A stretch of 64,000 bases of DNA, from contig PMES01000101.1 in assembly GCA_003154775.1 (NCBI GenBank), positions 1-64,000 on the forward strand, given 5' to 3'. Under the pieces are notes generated by a model. It saw nothing but the letters and a program-made list of their open reading frames with translations. It searched no databases and had not been told where the DNA came from. The stretch is from Acidobacteriota bacterium (GTDB lineage Bacteria; Acidobacteriota; Terriglobia; Acidiferrales; UBA7541). Below are positions 59,760 to 64,000 of this stretch, piece by piece (position 1 is the stretch's first letter; the number at the start of each line of letters is the position of its first letter). The position numbers were made by a program, and so were the translations under genes.

Positions 59760-62700
59760 ATGTTCTCGCAAAGCCGCGCAAAAAAGACGCCGCAGGAAAT
59801 CGCCGCTGGCGGCGTTTTGCGTGCCGCCAGGGCGGGAGCCGGCCGTGAAACGTGGATCCGCATCGCCATTGATGAATTGGCGATGGAACCATCCATCGAA
59901 CGCATCGGGATCTGGCTCGAGCCGGCTGCACAGGATGGAGACAGAGGTACGGTTGTCTTCAGCGGCGCAGTTTGGGAACGCAGCGCTGGTAACTTGCCGC
60001 CGGAGTGGCGAAAGATCTCAGCGGAAGCGCCTCTGCCCCGCGAAGTTCTAAACGGCACAAGCAGCGTGGAACACGAACTGGCGGGCACTTCGAATGCGCC
60101 CATGCTCGGGCCGCTTGTGGAACTCCAGCGCGCCCTCTGGGTGCCCATCATCGGGCACCGCATCCTCGGCGGCCTGATCCTTGCCGGAACCAGGGAAAAA
60201 CAGACACTCCTGCCCCGCGCGAAGGTGGAGCGCATCGCGGAAGAACTCGGCCTTCTCCTTGAAATCGAGGAAGAGCGCCGGTTGGCCCGCGAGCGCCAGG
60301 AGGATCTGACGCTCTGGCGGCGTATTCAGGATCTGCTGCGGGAACCCGAAGACCCCAAGGATTTATTGCGCGAATTGGCGGAAAGCTGCACCGGGGGAAA
60401 GGGGAAAGGCGGGGCTGGCGCCGTCTTTGCATTGATTGGCGAGCGAAGCAACGCTTTCCCCGTGAACGCACCAGCGGCCTCGGGCGAAGTGAATCGCCTG
60501 GTGCTCTGCGGACAGAGCGGAGATCCCGAGTGGGCGCACAGTCTCGATCAAGGGCCGCTCGAGAATCTCTGGCGCCAGGCGCTGGAAACAGGGCGCGTCT
60601 GTGGCGCGGAGGCCGAACGCCTTCCCCTGGCGCGCAAGATTTCCAGGGTTGTGGCCATTCCCATGGAATTCGATGGAGCGGTGAACGCGGTGCTGCTGGC
60701 CGGGCTTCCCTGGCCAAGGAGTTCTCTCGGCGTGCTGGAGCGATTGGAGCTGCGCGCGCTTCTGGCGGCTCAGGTCCTGGAGCGTCGAAACCGCATCGCG
60801 CGGGAGCTGTGCGAAGAGTCGCAACAAAGAACCTTGCTGGAATTGCATGAAGAGCCCGTGGTGATCGTGGACCGCCGAGGATTCATCACCGCGATGAGCC
60901 GCGGGGCCAGGCAACTGATCGCGGATTCGGCAGAACCGCGGGAAGATACCCATCAGGTCTTGCGATTTGCGGAGGTCTTCCGGCCACGGGAGTGGGAGGA
61001 AGTTCATGGTTGGGTGGAATCTGCTTTCGTCGAGGGAACCCAGGGACCGGAAGAATCGCTTGTGGCGTACTTGAAAAACGGGACCGAGTTACGATTGCGA
61101 CGCACGGCGATTTCCGATGGGAAGCATTGCTCCATATTCCTGGAGAGGGTGGCCGGATTGGGGCGCGCGCGGCAGGTCCATGAAGGGGAGGCGGAACTCC
61201 ACCAGGTACTGGACTGGCTGGATGAAGGGGTTGTTGTCTTCGACGAAAACGATCGCATTCGTGCGAAGAATGCGCGATTTCTTCAGATCCTGGGTCTCAG
61301 CGCGGACGACGGCGCTTCCTTGCAGAGTCTCGAGGACCTGATACGCCGCACGGCAAAGAGTGCCAGGGAGCCCGAAAAGTTCGCGGCCCGTTGGAAAGCC
61401 TTTGCGGAAGGCGCCGAGGAGAGGATGCGCGAGGAATTGGCCATGGAAGCGCCTCTTCCTCAGGTGATTGAGCGGTCCACACGCGCAATTGTCGGGGAAA
61501 ACGGGCGAAAACTGGGGCGCGTGGAAGTGTACCGGGAGATGAGCGCACAGCGAATGTTCCAGTCCCGCATGATGCAGACGGAGAAGCTGGCGGCAATCGG
61601 GCAGCGCGTCACCGGGATCGTCCATGAATTGAGTAACCCGCTCACAACCATACTGGTGAACGCGCAGCGCCTGGTGTCACAGGATGGCGATGGGATGCGC
61701 GCCACGCTTTCGCAAAACATCTTGGAAGAGTCCGAACGCGCCACGGCCATACTCCGGCAGTTGCTCGTATTGTCGCGGGAATCGTTGCCGGAGCGGCGGC
61801 GTGTTTCCTTGAATGAATTGGTCGATCGCACCATGGAACTCCAGAGGCTGGCGCTTTCCGGAAGCCACCTTCGCCTGATCGTCGAAAAGCAGGAGGGGCT
61901 GCCTCTCATTGAAGGGGACTACGTCCAACTGCAGCAGGTACTGATGAATCTGCTCCAGAATGCCCAGCAAGCCCTCGAATACAGCGGAACGGGCAGCACC
62001 ATCGGCGTGCGCACGGGATTCGCCGGCGGCAGCCGCGTCACCCTGGAAGTCTGGGACGACGGCCCGGGGATTCCCGGGGTGATCCAGGCGCGCGTTTTCG
62101 ATCCCTTCTTTACCACCAAGCCGCCCGGTGTGGGCACCGGTTTAGGGCTGGCGATTGTGCTGGGCTTCGTGCGCCAGCACGGTGGCACCGTCGCGCTGGT
62201 GAGTCCGCCGCACGGGGGCGCGCGTTTCGTCGTGGAATTGCCGGTTCCTCCAGTGGCCGGCATACACGACGACGAGCAATGTGCTGGATTGGCGGCAGAA
62301 GAACTCCCGCTAACGGCGGAGCATGTCGTGCTCGAAAGTGTGCCGGCAGGCAAAGTGCCACGAATCCTGGTAGTGGAGGACGAACCAACGGTCGCGAACC
62401 TGATTGCGGATGTTTTGGGCGACCAAGGCATGCGCGTGGACGTCCTACTGGACAGCTGCGAGGCCGTGCAGCAGGCGGAACGCGAATCCTATGACCTGGT
62501 CATCTGTGACCTGAAGATGCCCGGCATGGATGGCCAGAGGTTCTATCAGACACTGGTGCAGCGGCAGAATGCGCTTCGCGAGCATGTTTTGTTTGTAACG
62601 GGCGACATGGTTGCGCCGCGCACACAGAAGTTTCTGGATCGCCATCACCTGACACACGTAGCTAAACCATTCCGCATGGAAGAATTGAGCGGCGCGGTCC

Positions 62701-62768
62701 ACGGGATGTTGAGAACGAAAAAGGAGATGGCTGCCGTCCGGGTAAGCGTCAAGGCCAAAGAAGCCTAG
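59760..62768 (+). CDS. Hybrid histidine kinase with C-terminal receiver
   Basis: The 1002-residue protein has GAF-like and PAS-like sensor regions ([21 protein letters not shown] near 370, [20 protein letters not shown] near 485), a HisKA domain with [15 protein letters not shown] (H near 622), an HATPase domain ([36 protein letters not shown]) and a receiver ([15 protein letters not shown] near 916 in [11 protein letters not shown]). No transmembrane helix is obvious, so it is probably cytoplasmic. It follows the NtrC-type regulator by about 170 bases. Confidence 0.92.
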   Translation: MFSQSRAKKTPQEIAAGGVLRAARAGAGRETWIRIAIDELAMEPSIERIGIWLEPAAQDGDRGTVVFSGAVWERSAGNLPPEWRKISAEAPLPREVLNGTSSVEHELAGTSNAPMLGPLVELQRALWVPIIGHRILGGLILAGTREKQTLLPRAKVERIAEELGLLLEIEEERRLARERQEDLTLWRRIQDLLREPEDPKDLLRELAESCTGGKGKGGAGAVFALIGERSNAFPVNAPAASGEVNRLVLCGQSGDPEWAHSLDQGPLENLWRQALETGRVCGAEAERLPLARKISRVVAIPMEFDGAVNAVLLAGLPWPRSSLGVLERLELRALLAAQVLERRNRIARELCEESQQRTLLELHEEPVVIVDRRGFITAMSRGARQLIADSAEPREDTHQVLRFAEVFRPREWEEVHGWVESAFVEGTQGPEESLVAYLKNGTELRLRRTAISDGKHCSIFLERVAGLGRARQVHEGEAELHQVLDWLDEGVVVFDENDRIRAKNARFLQILGLSADDGASLQSLEDLIRRTAKSAREPEKFAARWKAFAEGAEERMREELAMEAPLPQVIERSTRAIVGENGRKLGRVEVYREMSAQRMFQSRMMQTEKLAAIGQRVTGIVHELSNPLTTILVNAQRLVSQDGDGMRATLSQNILEESERATAILRQLLVLSRESLPERRRVSLNELVDRTMELQRLALSGSHLRLIVEKQEGLPLIEGDYVQLQQVLMNLLQNAQQALEYSGTGSTIGVRTGFAGGSRVTLEVWDDGPGIPGVIQARVFDPFFTTKPPGVGTGLGLAIVLGFVRQHGGTVALVSPPHGGARFVVELPVPPVAGIHDDEQCAGLAAEELPLTAEHVVLESVPAGKVPRILVVEDEPTVANLIADVLGDQGMRVDVLLDSCEAVQQAERESYDLVICDLKMPGMDGQRFYQTLVQRQNALREHVLFVTGDMVAPRTQKFLDRHHLTHVAKPFRMEELSGAVHGMLRTKKEMAAVRVSVKAKEA

Positions 62769-62772
62769 AGAG

Positions 62773-63513
62773 ATGGGTAACACGATGTGGGAACAAGAGC
62801 AAGACAAACGGGAAGAGTTCGTGATGGTGTGCGGAGAGCGGGAATTCAGCGAAGAAGTGCAGGGCGAATGGGGGCAGCGCCATAATCCGGCCCGCCTGGA
62901 GTGCGTAAGTGGATGGCAGTCGGCGCGCAAGCTACTGGAAGCACGCATCCCCGCCGTGATTTTAGTCGAGCAGCGAACCGTGGAGCCGGACGCCAGAGCG
63001 GAGCGGGAGGAGCTGCCGGCGCTGAACGCGGTGGTCACTCTGTTTGCGGGTTATGCGCCGACGGTGGTGGTGGGTAGCGCGGAGCAGCAGGCGGGTCTGC
63101 TGGCACTGCTGGCGGGCGGAACAGTGGATTTTGTGACGCGCGCCGCGGATTGCCTGCCGGTGGCCATGGGCTTGGTGGAGCGCCGTCTGCGTCGGCACAA
63201 CGGATGGCGAAACGCCAGGATGGCGCACCCCTTGGAAACCGAAGATCATCCCGGAGATTCGGAGACCCGGGATTTCGGGGAAATTTTGCGCCACGAATTG
63301 AACAACCCCCTCACCGGGATACTCGGCAATGCCGAGCTCTTGTTGGTGGAACTCCGCAGGAAAAAGGTGCCCCTGCCACCGCAGGCGGAGCACCGTCTGG
63401 AAACCATCGCCGCGCTCGCCGTGCGCATGCGGGAAACCGTGCGGCGCCTGAGCGACGAATGGGAAGCGCAGTCCGAAGCCATGACCCGCGACGTGGTCCA
63501 GTCCCCGAACTAA
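62773..63513 (+). CDS. Receiver-like protein with a DHp (HisKA) domain but no ATPase domain
   Basis: The 246-residue protein starts only five bases after the hybrid kinase. Its N-terminal 130 residues have receiver-like strands (ARIPAVILVEQRTVEP, APTVVVGSAEQQ, GGTVDFVTRAAD) without the usual acidic phospho-site. The C-terminal part has GEILRHELNNPLTGILGNAELLLVEL, a phospho-acceptor H-box (H near 173) and a second helix, then stops. No N, G1, F or G2 box is present. It could receive phosphate from the kinase or modulate its dimer, much as Spo0B-type proteins do; this is inference. Confidence 0.75.
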   Translation: MGNTMWEQEQDKREEFVMVCGEREFSEEVQGEWGQRHNPARLECVSGWQSARKLLEARIPAVILVEQRTVEPDARAEREELPALNAVVTLFAGYAPTVVVGSAEQQAGLLALLAGGTVDFVTRAADCLPVAMGLVERRLRRHNGWRNARMAHPLETEDHPGDSETRDFGEILRHELNNPLTGILGNAELLLVELRRKKVPLPPQAEHRLETIAALAVRMRETVRRLSDEWEAQSEAMTRDVVQSPN

Positions 63514-63526
63514 GCGTTAGCGCGAA

Positions 63527-63924
63527 TCACGGCGCCGTCGTGGGGTCCGCGAAGAACTGCAAGACCCGGCGGCGGAATTCCTGCGGCTGGTACGCCAGCG
63601 CCGCCGTGTGAAACGCGCGCGGAACCACCCAAAGCGATTTTGGCCGCCGCGCAGCCTTGTAAATCCTTTCGGCGTGGCGGCACGGCAGCGTCGTGTCCGC
63701 GGTGTCGCAAATCAAGAGAACAGGAAAAGGGCGCGAAGCCACCGCGAGTTCCGGAGAGACATTCGCGGCTGGGAAGCCCGCCAGCGATTGCCCGCGGTGC
63801 AGCATCATCCACGCGCCGGGTGCAAAAATGCCGGCGCCGCCAGCCAGCCTGCCACGCCCGCAAACGCAGGCGGAAAGAAGAGCAAGATTAGAAGGATGCG
63901 GAGAAGCCGCCGGCGCGTTCGCAT
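63527..63924 (-). pseudogene. Alpha/beta hydrolase with internal deletion and frameshift
   Basis: Reading from ATG 63924 gives MRTRRRLLRILLILLFFPPAFAGVAGWLAAPAFLHPARG then a stop: a membrane-anchored N-terminus of an alpha/beta hydrolase type. In another frame immediately after comes MMLHRGQSLAGFPAANVSPELAV followed by PFPVLLICDTADTTLPCRHAERIYKAA and HTAALAYQPQEFRRRVLQFF, the C-terminal part with the late Asp and His. The central part containing the nucleophile elbow (GxSxG) is missing. I infer an internally deleted gene. Confidence 0.5.
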
Positions 63925-64000
63925 ATTAAAGTAGACGCAAAAGAAGCAGGGAAAGTTCAAGGCAGCGGGAACTGTTTCTCATCGTGCACAAGCCGTCGCA

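Noticed and set aside
1-64000. CRISPR arrays
   Set aside because: No regularly spaced direct repeats with unique spacers were seen; the three island repeats are 1.6-1.8 kb apart.

Overview
The window looks like a chromosome of an Acidobacteriota (Terriglobia-like) bacterium carrying an integrated or remodelled mobile region. The assignment is inference. It rests on GC-rich chromosomal genes, a lipoprotein secretin fused to a cohesin-like domain, a PilZ protein ending in PAPKFWPIVFPP, DUF4136 and DUF4230 proteins, a kinase-like/TonB fusion, and many palindromic intergenic repeats. No rRNA, complete tRNA, CRISPR array, integrase or transposase was recognised.

Bases 1 to about 26,800 are accessory DNA. 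The left end has an R388-like mobilisation order: an inverted-repeat region that could be an oriT, a ribbon-helix-helix accessory protein, a coupling-protein remnant without its ATPase, and a full MobF relaxase-helicase. Next is a five-gene minus-strand operon joined by ATGA overlaps; three of its genes are paralogues of an unrecognised family. Then come a KGG-type basic protein and a two-gene candidate defence unit (a protein with a HEPN-like RNSLAH motif followed by a 1213-aa SIR2-domain protein). After these are an ArdC-type antirestriction protein whose first zinc-ligand His is Tyr, a small Cys/His protein, a UPF0175/PIN toxin-antitoxin pair with a predicted leaderless promoter, and modules separated by three direct repeats (an unknown three-gene operon, a DUF3800 protein, RHS debris). 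The region ends with an HNH_5 nuclease, a beta-helix membrane protein, a stand-alone EF-G domain IV homologue paired with a membrane protein, a nuclease remnant and an HNH protein. The right junction lies inside a deoxycytidylate deaminase gene that has lost its C-terminus.

Bases 27,000 to 64,000 are mostly chromosomal: two type II-like pseudopilins and a secretin, smpB, pepA, argS, a BaiN/HI0933-type flavoprotein, larC, metG, tatD, a polyprenyl synthase, a deacetylase-fold hydrolase, an ABC-F fragment, DUF4230, DUF4136, PilZ, a Fic protein with a small partner, ispH, an arginase-fold protein, a pseudokinase-TonB fusion and an MBL hydrolase. These are followed by an OmpA/PKD outer-membrane protein, a beta-propeller protein, a sigma54-dependent response regulator, a large hybrid histidine kinase, a receiver-like/DHp protein without an ATPase domain, and a broken alpha/beta hydrolase. 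Intergenic spaces hold several families of palindromic repeats, some with compensatory stem changes.

The strongest leads are the HEPN plus SIR2 pair, the three-paralogue operon with fixed motif spacing, the coupling protein that ends where its ATPase should start, the isolated EF-G domain IV gene, and the repeat-delimited modules at 15.8-19.2 kb.
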